A stretch of 64,000 bases of DNA, taken from positions 1 through 64,000 of the forward strand of contig JAOSJO010000023.1 of assembly GCA_027494055.1 (NCBI GenBank), given 5' to 3'. Every line of letters starts with the position of its first letter. Position 1 is the first letter of the stretch. A program made the translations under genes and the position numbers. The notes below the pieces were generated by a model. That model had not been told where the DNA came from. It saw only the letters and a list, made by a program, of their open reading frames with translations, and searched no databases. Below are positions 18,209 to 26,851 of this stretch, one piece after another. The DNA comes from Anaerolineae bacterium. Its GTDB lineage: Bacteria > Chloroflexota > Anaerolineae > Aggregatilineales > JAFGMM01.

Positions 18209-19150
18209 GTGGATGATCGCGAGACAAACGACACCAGGGTATGGATTCAGGAACTGATCGCGCATTCCGCGATGGAGCAGATGCGGGTGATGCAGCGTTT
18301 CAACGAGGTGTTGAAGCGCGTCGCGCGCGGCGACATGAACCCGCAGGCGGTGCACGAGGAGATCACGCGCTTTGCGCAGGACGAGGCAACACACTACATC
18401 GGCGACCTGACCCGGCTGAGCCTCAGCTTCTACAGCGCGCTCCTCGACCTCAGCCGCGACTACAACGACCGCCTGTTGAAGCAGCTCACCGGCCCGCCGC
18501 CGAACCACAACGCAAACCACGAGGCGCACGCGGCAGCGCCGGCCCAGATCGAGATGCCGTTGCAGGGCGTGGTTGGCGAAGACGTGGTCAAGACCTTCGT
18601 GATCGAGAGCAAGCGCGCCGAACCCGTCGAGGTTTCGTTCCTCGTGTCGGAGTTCATCGACGCGGACAACACCCACACCTTCCGACCGCCGTTGCAGCTT
18701 CAGCCGTCGCGCTTCACGCTGCGTCCGGGGGAGGAGCGCGCGGTGACGCTGCGGCTGCCCCTGCTTGCCGGGTTGTTCGCGCCGGGGCAGCGCTACCGCG
18801 CCACGGTCGTCGTGCGCGGTTACGACGACCTGGAACTGCTGCTGGAGGTCCAGACACACGAAGCCCCAGCCGCAGCGGTGCGCTCGGCAGACGCGGCGCG
18901 CGCGCCCGCGCCGCGCCGGCCCCGCGCTGCCGACGATCTCACGCGCCTGAAGGGCGTTGGCCCGCAGTTCGCCGCGAAGCTCGCCCAGGCCGGCATTGCC
19001 ACCTTCGCCGAGCTGGCGGCAACGGACGAGCAGACGCTTGCGGAGGTCCTGGGCGCGTCGGCGTTGGCGCAGGCGCAGCGCTACGGGTGGCTTGAGCAGG
19101 CCCGGCTGGCGGCGAACGGCGACATGAAGGGCCGGCGCGATGACGCCTGA
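18209..19150 (+). CDS. Cluster protein 5: helical N-terminus + Ig-like + helix-hairpin-helix protein
   Basis: This 313-residue protein starts with GTG at 18209 after GGGGAGGGG. Residues 1-95 are predicted helical and amphipathic (HSAMEQMRVMQRFNEVLKRV...DLSRDYNDRLLKQL), reminiscent of granule-coat or phasin-like helices. Residues about 105-220 form an Ig-like domain (QPSRFTLRPGEERAVTLRLP...VVVRGYDDLELLLEV). Residues about 242-300 are a helix-hairpin-helix pair (LTRLKGVGPQFAAKLAQAGI, FAELAATDEQTLAEVLG) of the type usually involved in nucleic-acid or protein contacts. The combination is unfamiliar to me. It overlaps the next gene by 11 bases, so translation is probably coupled. Confidence 0.65.
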   Translation: MDDRETNDTRVWIQELIAHSAMEQMRVMQRFNEVLKRVARGDMNPQAVHEEITRFAQDEATHYIGDLTRLSLSFYSALLDLSRDYNDRLLKQLTGPPPNHNANHEAHAAAPAQIEMPLQGVVGEDVVKTFVIESKRAEPVEVSFLVSEFIDADNTHTFRPPLQLQPSRFTLRPGEERAVTLRLPLLAGLFAPGQRYRATVVVRGYDDLELLLEVQTHEAPAAAVRSADAARAPAPRRPRAADDLTRLKGVGPQFAAKLAQAGIATFAELAATDEQTLAEVLGASALAQAQRYGWLEQARLAANGDMKGRRDDA

Positions 19151-19526
19151 TACCCTGCCCGAAAACCAGGATGAGACTCCCCGGCTGGTGCTCCAGGAGG
19201 CGAGCAGCGCCCTGGCCGCGTGGTTCCTGCGCGTGCAACACCTGCTGACGCAGCACCCACGCGCTGCCCGCGCGCTGGCGCGGGCGCTCGTGGCGGAGGG
19301 CCGGCGCTTCGCCGAGACCCCCGAAGGCCAGCAGTGGAAGGAAATCCTGACCGAGTCGGAGTGGGTGCGGCGCGGGCGCTTGATCTGGGAAGCCTACCAC
19401 CTCGACGCGATGCTTGAGGACGAGGAGACGCTGATACCGAGCGCCTGGCTCGACATGGTGGCGTCGGCGGTGGCGACCCCCGAGCTGGAGACCATCCTCT
19501 CAACGCTGATCCTGGAGGAGGCGTAG
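19140..19526 (+). CDS. Cluster protein 6: small helical protein of unknown function
   Basis: This 128-residue protein is almost entirely helical: ASSALAAWFLRVQHLLTQHPRAARALARALVAEGRRF and a C-terminal segment ending LETILSTLILEEA. There is no signal peptide, no long membrane helix and no known motif. Its ATG overlaps the stop of the upstream gene (19148-19150), and it is followed after one base by the next gene, whose ribosome-binding site GGAGGAG is inside it. The tight overlap implies a stoichiometric partner of its neighbours. No family recognised. Confidence 0.6.
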   Translation: MTPDTLPENQDETPRLVLQEASSALAAWFLRVQHLLTQHPRAARALARALVAEGRRFAETPEGQQWKEILTESEWVRRGRLIWEAYHLDAMLEDEETLIPSAWLDMVASAVATPELETILSTLILEEA

Positions 19527-19527
19527 C

Positions 19528-19887
19528 ATGGAACCCTCGGCGCTCCATCGCCAGATCGATCTCTTTGAAGCAGGCAACAATAGCCTGTACTTCGCGCTGG
19601 GGCTGGTTTCGATGGCGCGCAACCTCAGCGCGGCGATGGACCCGGCGGGGAGTGCGCCGCGCGCGCTTTTCGATGCCCCGGAGACAGACGCGGGTGACGA
19701 ACCGGATAAGTCGAGTGCGGACTCGGCGCTCTTCTTCGCGCTCGGTCTGGTCGCGCTGTCACAGCGCCTTGAGCGCATCCTGGAGGCCGAAACGCGGACC
19801 TGGCACCAGCGACGCGCGCGCGCCCGACGTGCGCCTGGCGCGGCTCCCGACAGCCCCGCCATACGCTCGCGCGACCTGCTGCTCTAG
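19528..19887 (+). CDS. Cluster protein 7: small protein with two copies of a helical repeat
   Basis: This 119-residue protein contains an internal repeat: NNSLYFALGLVSMARNLSAAMD (residues 17-38) and DSALFFALGLVALSQRLERILE (about 65-86). Both share the core (Y/F)FALGLV, then Arg and a Leu-rich end, joined by an acidic linker. The helices are amphipathic and moderately hydrophobic, fitting membrane-surface or lipid-body attachment or homodimer packing, but this is inference. GGAGGAG precedes the ATG by 8 bases. The C-terminus is Arg-rich. No family recognised. Confidence 0.6.
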   Translation: MEPSALHRQIDLFEAGNNSLYFALGLVSMARNLSAAMDPAGSAPRALFDAPETDAGDEPDKSSADSALFFALGLVALSQRLERILEAETRTWHQRRARARRAPGAAPDSPAIRSRDLLL

Positions 19888-19899
19888 CCGGAGCCGCCA

Positions 19900-20923
19900 T
19901 TGGACACGATAGCGCACGTCATCGCCCGGACCGATCACTTCCGCGCGCCGCCCTTTGGCCCCGACGGGACGGACGGCTACAAAGAGTGGCACCACTTCTG
20001 CATTATGGGTCCCGATGTGCAGGCGATCCTGAATTTCAACCTGAGCTATCAGCGCGAGTCGCCGGGGACGCCGCTGGCAAGGGTGGTGGTTCTGGTGCGC
20101 GACCACACCTGGGACGGCGACGTTGACACCCTGCGCGCGCGCGACGTTGTGGTGCGCCGGGGGCAGATTGACGCGCACTTCGGCCATAACCACGTCTGCT
20201 TTCAGGACGGCATGTTCGATCTTTCGGTCGCGCTGGAGAACCGGCCCGTCGCGCTCACGCTGCGCCTGGAGCCGGTTGCGTTCCCGCTGATGCGGGGCAG
20301 CACCCCAATCGGCGAAGGGAAGATCAGTTGGCTGGTCGTCCCCCGCCTTGCCGCCAGCGGAACCATCGTCACCGGGGAGCGCGTCTACAGGCTGGAGCAG
20401 GTCCCGGCCTATCACGACCACAACTGGGGGAACTGGCGCTGGGGCCATGACTTCGCGTGGCAATGGGGTTTTGCGCTCCCGGACCGCACCGACGTACCCT
20501 GGAGTCTGGTGTTCGATCAGGTGACGGACCGCGCACGCAACCGGGCGATGGAACTCAGGCTCGCCTTTTTGGAGCGGCCCACAGATTCAGCGCCTCTTTA
20601 TGCACGACGAGATTCAAGTGCGACCGCATGGCTACTACGCTGCGCCGGCGCGCCTGCCCAAGTTCCCGCGCATCATGGCGCTCGTCACGCCGGAGGCCAC
20701 CACCGACGTGCCCCATCGCCTGGAAGTGCGCGCCCGCAGCCGGGACGATCACCTCAACTTCTGTTTCGAGGCTGAGGATGTCGTCCAGATCGTCGTCCCC
20801 AACGAGACCGATCTGGACGCGACAGTCATCAACGAGGTCAGCGGGCAGGTGGCGGTGGACGGCAAGGTCAAGGGCGAAAGCGTCGCCATGCACGGAAGGG
20901 GATTCTTTGAGTTCCTCACCTGA
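19900..20923 (+). CDS. CrtC/AttH-like lipocalin-fold protein (hydroxyneurosporene synthase family; frame-corrected)
   Basis: About 341 residues. The sequence YHDHNWGNWRWGHDFAWQWGF near residue 170 is the hallmark of the CrtC/AttH family, which includes carotenoid 1,2-hydratase and cyclase-like proteins acting on prenyl chains. The start is TTG at 19900 with GGAG nine bases upstream. The frame breaks at 20566-20570: five T should be four, giving LAFWSGPQIQRLFMHDEIQV and a stop at 20923. Placed with the isoprenyl diphosphate synthase, it probably hydrates or cyclises the prenyl product, although family members also include non-terpenoid pericyclases. It overlaps the SCP2-like gene by 17 bases. 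Confidence 0.75.
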
Positions 20924-21326
20924 CCATACCGGCGTCTCCGCGTTGATCGACGAGTCGCTGACGATCCTGCGCCGCGAGTGTCCGCGGGCTTACGGGCTGC
21001 TCTGCGACCTGCTCGCGCCGCGTGAGGTGCTGGTGCAGATCGATGACGAGGCGACAGCGGTCAACTTCGGCGCTGACGCCATCACCATCGCGCCCGCGCC
21101 GCGCCACCCATGTGTGCGGCTCACCGCGTCACGGCAGACGCTCCTCGATCTGCTCGACGCCCGGCTGTCGCTCATCGACGCCGTGCTGTCGGGCGATGTG
21201 CTCCTGCAGGGCGACATCGACGACCTCGCGCGGTTCCATGAAGGGCTGTTGACCTACCTCCGAGGGGGCGTGCGTTGTCCATCTTTCCCAGGGTTGCTCG
21301 ACCAGTTGCGCTATCCCCCGACGTGA
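20907..21326 (+). CDS. SCP2-like sterol/lipid-binding domain protein
   Basis: This 139-residue protein is a single domain of SCP2 type: LLAPREVLVQIDDEATAVNFGADAITIAPA, then VRLTASRQTLLDLLDARLSLIDAVLSGDVLLQGDIDDLARFHEGLLTYL, ending with the usual helix. Such domains bind sterols, fatty acids or prenyl lipids in a hydrophobic tunnel. The start is TTG at 20907, inside the end of the preceding gene, supported by AAGGGG just upstream; there is no nearer ATG. As the last gene of the cluster it may carry or store the terpenoid product. Confidence 0.7.
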   Translation: MSSSPDHTGVSALIDESLTILRRECPRAYGLLCDLLAPREVLVQIDDEATAVNFGADAITIAPAPRHPCVRLTASRQTLLDLLDARLSLIDAVLSGDVLLQGDIDDLARFHEGLLTYLRGGVRCPSFPGLLDQLRYPPT

Positions 21327-21829
21327 TCGGCCCACCCAGCCACCGACAGCTTGATGGCGCGCCCCGACGGTCGCCATCTGGCTTGACTCCGGCTGGGCAT
21401 TTCGATATAGTGTAGATGCTCCAGAAGTAATCAACCTATTTTGTGTTAATATGTTCTGTAACGGGTCAGTCGTCATTTGAATTCGCACCGTCTTGCGCGG
21501 TCTATGGCTTACTGACGAGCGGGTGGCGCGTCGCTAACCGCACCGCTGAGAATACGCGATGCGCGACAACTTCACGCTATGGGACCCACAAGCCGGGCGC
21601 AACGGCGCGTTTTGGCCGTCTCATCTGAAAGGGTGCAGGCACGCGCCCAGGCGTGACCGAGGGGATTGCGCCACCGGCGCGCCTGCGTGGTCATTCAGGA
21701 CCACCCAAACCAACGCTTATTCTTTGGATAGAGGAGGTTTAACGAAGAAGATTTATACTCTGATACACCGTCCAGTCTGTTGAGCGACGTTGAGAACCGC
21801 ACGCGAAAAGAGGAGAAAGGACCCGCAAA
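21327..21829. other. Intergenic region, no gene seen
   Basis: About 500 bases between the terpenoid cluster and the second importer. A 7-bp stem (GATGGCG 21353-21359 with CGCCATC 21372-21378) could end the cluster transcript but has no T-run. GAGGAGG at 21731-21737 looks like a ribosome-binding site, but no credible reading frame follows. The binding site used by the next gene (GAGGAGAAAGG) lies just before 21830. No canonical promoter was found. Confidence 0.45.
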
Positions 21830-23166
21830 ATGAAGTACCTCAGGTTCATTCTTGTCCTTGCTATGGTGCTGTCCAGCGTGGCGATTGCCGCCGCCCAGGA
21901 AACCGTGAGCATAACCATTCGCTGCAAGGCCAGCCCGCCGGAAGAAGACTGGCGCTGCAACAACTTCGCCGAGGTCGAGGAGCAGGTTGAGGCGGAACTC
22001 GGCATTCAGCTTGAGCTGGATCTCGTCCAGGACAACAAGGACTGGGGCGAGTACAAGAACGAGTTCGTGCTCGCTTCCGAAGCCGGCGAAGCGCCTGACA
22101 TCGTGCTGTCGGGCCATGAGGACATCGGCGCGTGGGCGCCGGCCGGCTTCATCATCCCGCTTGACGACCTGATTGCGCAGCATGAAGCGTTCGAGGACGT
22201 GGTGCCCGCGCTGTGGGACTCCCAGAAGTACGCCGGGGAGGTTTACGCCGTGCCACAGGACGCCGAGGCGCGCCCGATCTTCTACAGCAAGCTGTTGCTG
22301 CGCGACCTGGGCTGGACCGAAGAGGAGATCGAATCGCTGCCTGAGCGCGTCATGAACGGCGAGTACACGTTCGAGGACATGATCGCGACCGCCCAGGAGG
22401 CCGTTGATGAAGGTGTTGTCGATGAGGGCAACGGCTTCTGGCACCGCCCCAGCAACGGCCCGGACTTCCTGTATTACTACTACGGCATGGGCGGCCAGGT
22501 GCTCGATGACGAGGGCAACCTGGTCGTGGACCGCGCCCCCTGCTCAGGGTGTACGAACTGCTTGGCGGCATGGTCGAGAGCGGGGTGATGCGCAGCGACA
22601 TGACCGGGATTGACTTCAACGAAGTGTGGCACCCGACGGTGGCAGTGGCGGATGTGGTGCTGTTCGCGGCGGGCGGCACGTGGAACTGGCCGAACTGGGC
22701 GCTAAACTTCGTGGCCGACAGGGGCGGCGACGAGTACCTGTTCGAGAACATCGGCCTGACCCTGGTCCCGGCGATGGACTCCGGCCAGCCGATCACGCTC
22801 ACGCACCCGCTGTCGTACATGGTCAGCAGCAGCAGCGACAACCCGGGCGTGGCGATGGCCCTCATCGCGGCGATTACGACGCCGGAAGCCAACAACCGCC
22901 ACGCGATTGACAGCTTCCACCTGGGCATCCTCAACGCGCAGGTTGAGTCTGAAGAATACGCCGGCAACCGGCTGCTGAGTTCGGCGCACTACATGCTTGA
23001 CCACACCACCGCGCTGCCGAATCACCCCGGATGGAACGCCTGGTCAAGCGCCTACTACACCGGCATCCAGGCAGTCGAAACCGGGGACGCCACCCCTGAA
23101 GAGGCGGTTGACATCGTCATCAACCAGTTGACGAACGAGCTGGGCGATCAGATCACCGTCCGCTAG
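21830..23166 (+). CDS. ABC transporter substrate-binding protein (frame-corrected)
   Basis: About 445 residues. It has a Sec signal peptide (MKYLRFILVLAMVLSSVAIAAAQ) and a family 1 binding-protein body (DIVLSGHEDIGAWAPAGFIIPLDD; RPIFYSKLLLRDLGWT). The frame breaks at 22536-22540 where five C should be six; DRAPLLRVYELLGGMVESG then continues to the stop at 23166. It heads a complete importer with two permeases, an ATPase and a glycerophosphodiester phosphodiesterase, the order of Ugp-type systems, so glycerol-3-phosphate or glycerophosphodiesters are likely ligands. This is an inference from context. Confidence 0.85.
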
Positions 23167-23175
23167 ACTGATGCG

Positions 23176-24197
23176 ATGACAGAGCAGACAACAGAGGTGG
23201 GGGAAGTAACCCTTCCCCCACCTTCTCAGACCAAGAACACACCGTACAGGCTGCGCGGCGCAGCCGTGCGCGCGCCATCCGCGCCAACCTGACCGCCTAC
23301 GGCTTCATGCTGCCGGCGGGCATCCTGGTGCTCCTGTTCTTCCTCATTCCGGTGGTGATCGTCATCTACCTGAGCATGACGAACCTCGCCAGCGCCAATT
23401 TCACCTCAAACCTCAGCAAGATGGAGTTCATCGGCCTGGAGAACTACCGGATTCTGCTCAACGACCAGTTCGCCAAGCGCATCTTCTTCAACAGCATCTT
23501 CTACGTGCTGTTCACGCTCTCGATGTTCAACGTGGGGCTGGCGCTGGTCGTCTCGCTGCTGACCACACACATACCGCGCGGGGCGGGCTTCTTCTTCCGC
23601 GCGATCTGGATTCTGCCGCGCGTGACGGCGTCAACGCTCTACATCCTGATCTGGAAGCGCATGATCGCCGAAGCGCCCTTCGGCATCATCAACCAGTTCA
23701 ACGGCCTGTTGGGGCTGCCGACCTATAACTACGCGGCGGACCGTCCCTGGGAGTTCGTCATCCTGGTGAATGGCTTCATCGGCGTGTCCTTTGGGATGAT
23801 TATCTTCACGTCGGCGATTGAGTCCATCCCCAAGGACCTGCTCAACGCCTCGCTGGTGGATGGCTCGTCGCTCTTGCAGCGCATCCGCTACGTCATCCTG
23901 CCGTTGCTGCGCTGGCCGCTGCTGTTCGTCGTCACCTACCAGACGCTCTCGCTGCTGACCTCCTTCGAGCAAATCCTCCTGCTGACCAACGGCGGGCCGG
24001 GGCTTTACCGCACCGAGGTCTGGTCGCTGGCGGCCTACCACCGCGCGCTGTCCAACTACTTCGGCAACGCCCAGTGGGGCTATGGCTCGGCCTTCGCCGT
24101 CGTGCTGGTCCTGATCGGCGTGGTGCTTGCGGTGATCTACATGCGTGTGTTCCGCTTCAGTGAGCTGGTCGCAGAACCGAAGGTCGAGGTGCTCTGA
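23176..24197 (+). CDS. ABC transporter permease, MalF/UgpA type (5' end frame-corrected)
   Basis: About 340 residues. From 23307 the frame is clear: LPAGILVLLFFLIPVVIVIYLS is the first membrane helix, and the EAA loop is LLNASLVDGSSLLQRIRYVILP. The sequence just before (RARAIRANLTAYGF) reads in the same frame and is typical of this family, but it joins the upstream ATG at 23176 only if one base is restored near 23251-23256. I therefore place the start at 23176, with low certainty because no ribosome-binding site is visible and a stem-loop lies inside the proposed N-terminus. The stop overlaps the next ATG (TGATG). Confidence 0.75.
23195..23223 (+). other. 12-bp perfect stem-loop between binding protein and permease
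   Basis: AGGTGGGGGAAG (23195-23206) pairs perfectly with CTTCCCCCACCT (23212-23223) across a TAACC loop. There is no T-run after it. It sits 28 bases after the binding-protein stop, matching the position of the stem-loop at 9756 in the other importer, and probably sets the ratio of binding protein to permease by stabilising mRNA. Confidence 0.65.
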
Positions 24198-25753
24198 TGG
24201 CGGGGACAGCGACGACCTCACCAACGGCGCGCGTGTTCGTCCTGAGCGACCTCGTGCGCGCCGTGCGCGCGGGCCTCATCGCGGTCGTGGCGCTGGCGGC
24301 AGGGGCCTTCCTCTTCGAGTCGGTGCTCAGGCCGCTGATCGCCTCGGCGACGGTCGATGAGACCGTGACGCAGACGCTGGCAGGATTGCTGCTGTTGCTC
24401 ATGCCGTTCGTCGGCTACATCGCCAGCAGCAGCACGCTGCGCCCCATCGCCAGAACCGACATCTTACGCGCCGTGCTCACGGCCCTGATCGCAGCAGGGG
24501 TGGTGCACGTGGCGGTGGTGGCCGCGCAGGCCGCCTTCGAGGTTGGGCCGTTTGCGGAGCGCGCGTCGCTGGAAATGGCGCTGGTCGAGGGGGAGGGCGG
24601 CATCATCGTCGAGTCGATGATCCCCGGCGGCGCGGCGGAGCAGGCGGGGATGCAGCTTGGTGACGTGATTACCGGAATCCGCCGCGACTCGGTTGACCTG
24701 GCCGGGCTGCTGACGCGCGTGGGGCAATCCCAGCCAGACGACCCGCTGCGGCTGCGCCTCCTGCGCGACGGCGAGGAGATGCAGATCACAGTCCGCGTGG
24801 CGCTGGCGACGGAGTCAAATGTGGACGCGCTGCTTCAGGGGGTGGTGATCGCGCTGATTGTTGCCGTGGTCGCCCTGTTCTGGCCGGGCGCATGGACGCC
24901 CTTTGCCCTGCTGATTCTGTTCCTCGTGCCGATGGTTGTGGGATACATCTGGCTGATTATCGCCACCTTCTCATACCGCACGCAGGGGTTGCTCCCGCTG
25001 GACGGGAGCGGCAACATCGGCGGGCTGACGCTGGAAAACTGGCGCTTCCTGACCACCAACAACATCGCCGGCTACCAGTTCGACATCGTGCGGATCACGC
25101 TCAACTCGCTCCTCATCGCCGTCGCCATGACGGTGACGGTGCTGCTGGTGTCGTCGATGGCGGGCTACGCGCTCTCGCGGATGAACTTCCCCGGCCGGCG
25201 CACATTCCTGTCTTTCACGCTGATCCTGCACGGCTTCCCGGCAGTGACCCTCATCATCCCGATCTTCTTCGTGCTCATCAACCTCGCCAACCTGCCAGGG
25301 ATCGGTCAGGTGGTCGGCTTCAACACGCCGGGCGGCATCGCGCTCGTCATGGTTGCCTTCGAACTGCCGTTGGGCGTCTGGCTGATGAAGGGCTTCTTCG
25401 ACAACATCCCCTGGGACATCGAACGCTCGGCGCTGATCGACGGCGCGTCGCGCTGGCGGACCTTCAGGCAAATCCTGCTCCCGCAAATCCGGCCCGGCAT
25501 CCTGGCGCTGGGGATATTCGCCTTCATCTCCGGCTGGAACGCCTACATCATCCCGGCCACGTACAGCATCGGGCGCGGCACGTCGAACCTGCCCGTGTTC
25601 CTGAACTCGCTGTTGGGCGAGACGTCTCCGGTGGACTGGAACCAGGTGGCTGCAGTCGGGCTGTTCCAGTTGGCGCCCATCGTCGTCTTCTTCGTCTTTG
25701 CGCAGGAGTACCTGCTCAACATCTACGCGGGCGGCACAAAGGGGACCACGTAG
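24197..25753 (+). CDS. ABC transporter permease with embedded PDZ domain (MalG/UgpE type)
   Basis: This 518-residue protein is nearly twice the usual length of about 280. Residues 1-110 hold three hydrophobic helices (about 22-42, 60-78, 90-112). Residues about 127-200 are a PDZ domain: GIIVESMIPGGAAEQAG, MQLGDVITGIRRDSV, and RLRLLRDGEEMQITV. Two more helices (213-258) lead into a normal MalG-type permease (residues about 278-515) with the EAA loop ERSALIDGASRWRTFRQILLP. The frame is uninterrupted, and codon use looks the same throughout, so it is not an assembly join. The start overlaps the upstream stop (TGATG). It forms the importer with the previous permease. The PDZ may bind a protein C-terminus near the membrane. 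Confidence 0.88.
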   Translation: MAGTATTSPTARVFVLSDLVRAVRAGLIAVVALAAGAFLFESVLRPLIASATVDETVTQTLAGLLLLLMPFVGYIASSSTLRPIARTDILRAVLTALIAAGVVHVAVVAAQAAFEVGPFAERASLEMALVEGEGGIIVESMIPGGAAEQAGMQLGDVITGIRRDSVDLAGLLTRVGQSQPDDPLRLRLLRDGEEMQITVRVALATESNVDALLQGVVIALIVAVVALFWPGAWTPFALLILFLVPMVVGYIWLIIATFSYRTQGLLPLDGSGNIGGLTLENWRFLTTNNIAGYQFDIVRITLNSLLIAVAMTVTVLLVSSMAGYALSRMNFPGRRTFLSFTLILHGFPAVTLIIPIFFVLINLANLPGIGQVVGFNTPGGIALVMVAFELPLGVWLMKGFFDNIPWDIERSALIDGASRWRTFRQILLPQIRPGILALGIFAFISGWNAYIIPATYSIGRGTSNLPVFLNSLLGETSPVDWNQVAAVGLFQLAPIVVFFVFAQEYLLNIYAGGTKGTT

Positions 25754-25765
25754 GAGAAGTTTGCT

Positions 25766-26845
25766 ATGGAAGTAACGCTCGAAAACCTGACTAAGAAATT
25801 TGGCAATGTCGTCGGGGTGGAGAACCTCAGCCTGGACATCCGGGAAAGCGAGTTCGTGGCCTTCCTGGGGCCGTCTGGCTGCGGCAAGACAACGACGCTG
25901 TTGATGATCGCCGGCATCTACAAGCCCACCGCGGGCGCCATCCGCTTCGACGACCGGGTCGTCAACCAGGTGCCGCCGCAAGACCGCAATGTCGGCATGG
26001 TCTTCCAGAGCTACGCGCTCTACCCGCACATGACCGTGTTCGACAACCTTGCCTACCCACTCAAGCTGAAGAAGGTGCCCAAGCGCGAGCAGGTAGAGCG
26101 CGTGCAGCGCACGGCGGATGCGATGGGCATCGGCCAGTTGCTCGACCGGCGGCCCGGACAGCTATCCGGCGGCCAGCAACAGCGCGTGGCTTTGGGGCGC
26201 GCGCTGGTCAAAGAACCGGACATACTGCTCTTCGACGAGCCACTGTCGAACCTGGACGCCCGGCTGCGGCTGTCCACGCGCGGCGAGATCAAGCAACTCC
26301 AGAAGCGCCTGGGCATCACGGCCATCTACGTGACGCACGACCAGGTCGAAGCGATGACCATGGCGGACCGCATCGCCGTCATCAACCTCGGCCACCTGCA
26401 GGCCTACGACACCCCAGAAGACCTCTACGACCGCCCGAAGACGCTGTTCATCGCCGGGTTTGTGGGCAACCCGCCCATGAACTTCCTCAACGTCGAGGTC
26501 AGGCGCGAGGAAGGCGCCTTCAAAGCGCGCAATCACGCCTTCGCGCTGACCATTCCGCCGGAGCGCGGGGAGAAGGCCGCCAGCCAATCGGGCGAGGTCG
26601 TGCTGGGCATCCGCCCGGAGGACATCAGCGTGGCCCCTGAAGGCGAACTGGAGGGCGAGGTGGCGGTCGTCGAGCCGCTGGGCCGCGACGACCTGATTGA
26701 CGTGCGCGTGGGCGAGAGCGTCTTGTTCGTGCTGGCCGACCCGCACCTGCGCATCCGCGCGGGCGATAAGGTCAGGCTGCACGTCGATACCGGGCGCGTC
26801 CAGTTCTTCGACCAGAAGACCGAACAATCCCTCCTGTGGAGCTAA
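25766..26845 (+). CDS. ABC transporter ATP-binding protein, MsmX/UgpC/MalK type
   Basis: This 359-residue protein has Walker A GPSGCGKTT at residues 37-45, the Q-loop, the signature LSGGQQQRVALGRALV, Walker B ILLFDEPLSNLD and the switch His in YVTHDQVEAMTMADRI. Residues about 240-359 form the MalK-type regulatory/OB domain (EVVLGIRPEDISVAPEG). It energises the adjacent permeases from the cytoplasmic face. Such ATPases often serve several importers, and the sugar importer at 8377-11751 has none of its own. An RBS-like GAGAAG precedes ATG 25766. Intact. Confidence 0.92.
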   Translation: MEVTLENLTKKFGNVVGVENLSLDIRESEFVAFLGPSGCGKTTTLLMIAGIYKPTAGAIRFDDRVVNQVPPQDRNVGMVFQSYALYPHMTVFDNLAYPLKLKKVPKREQVERVQRTADAMGIGQLLDRRPGQLSGGQQQRVALGRALVKEPDILLFDEPLSNLDARLRLSTRGEIKQLQKRLGITAIYVTHDQVEAMTMADRIAVINLGHLQAYDTPEDLYDRPKTLFIAGFVGNPPMNFLNVEVRREEGAFKARNHAFALTIPPERGEKAASQSGEVVLGIRPEDISVAPEGELEGEVAVVEPLGRDDLIDVRVGESVLFVLADPHLRIRAGDKVRLHVDTGRVQFFDQKTEQSLLWS

Positions 26846-26851
26846 ACAGCG

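Noticed and set aside
15081..21326. Encapsulin, gas-vesicle or carotenoid gene cluster
   Set aside because: No capsid-fold, Gvp or CrtB/CrtI protein is recognisable; only the CrtC-like and prenyl synthase genes overlap with those systems.
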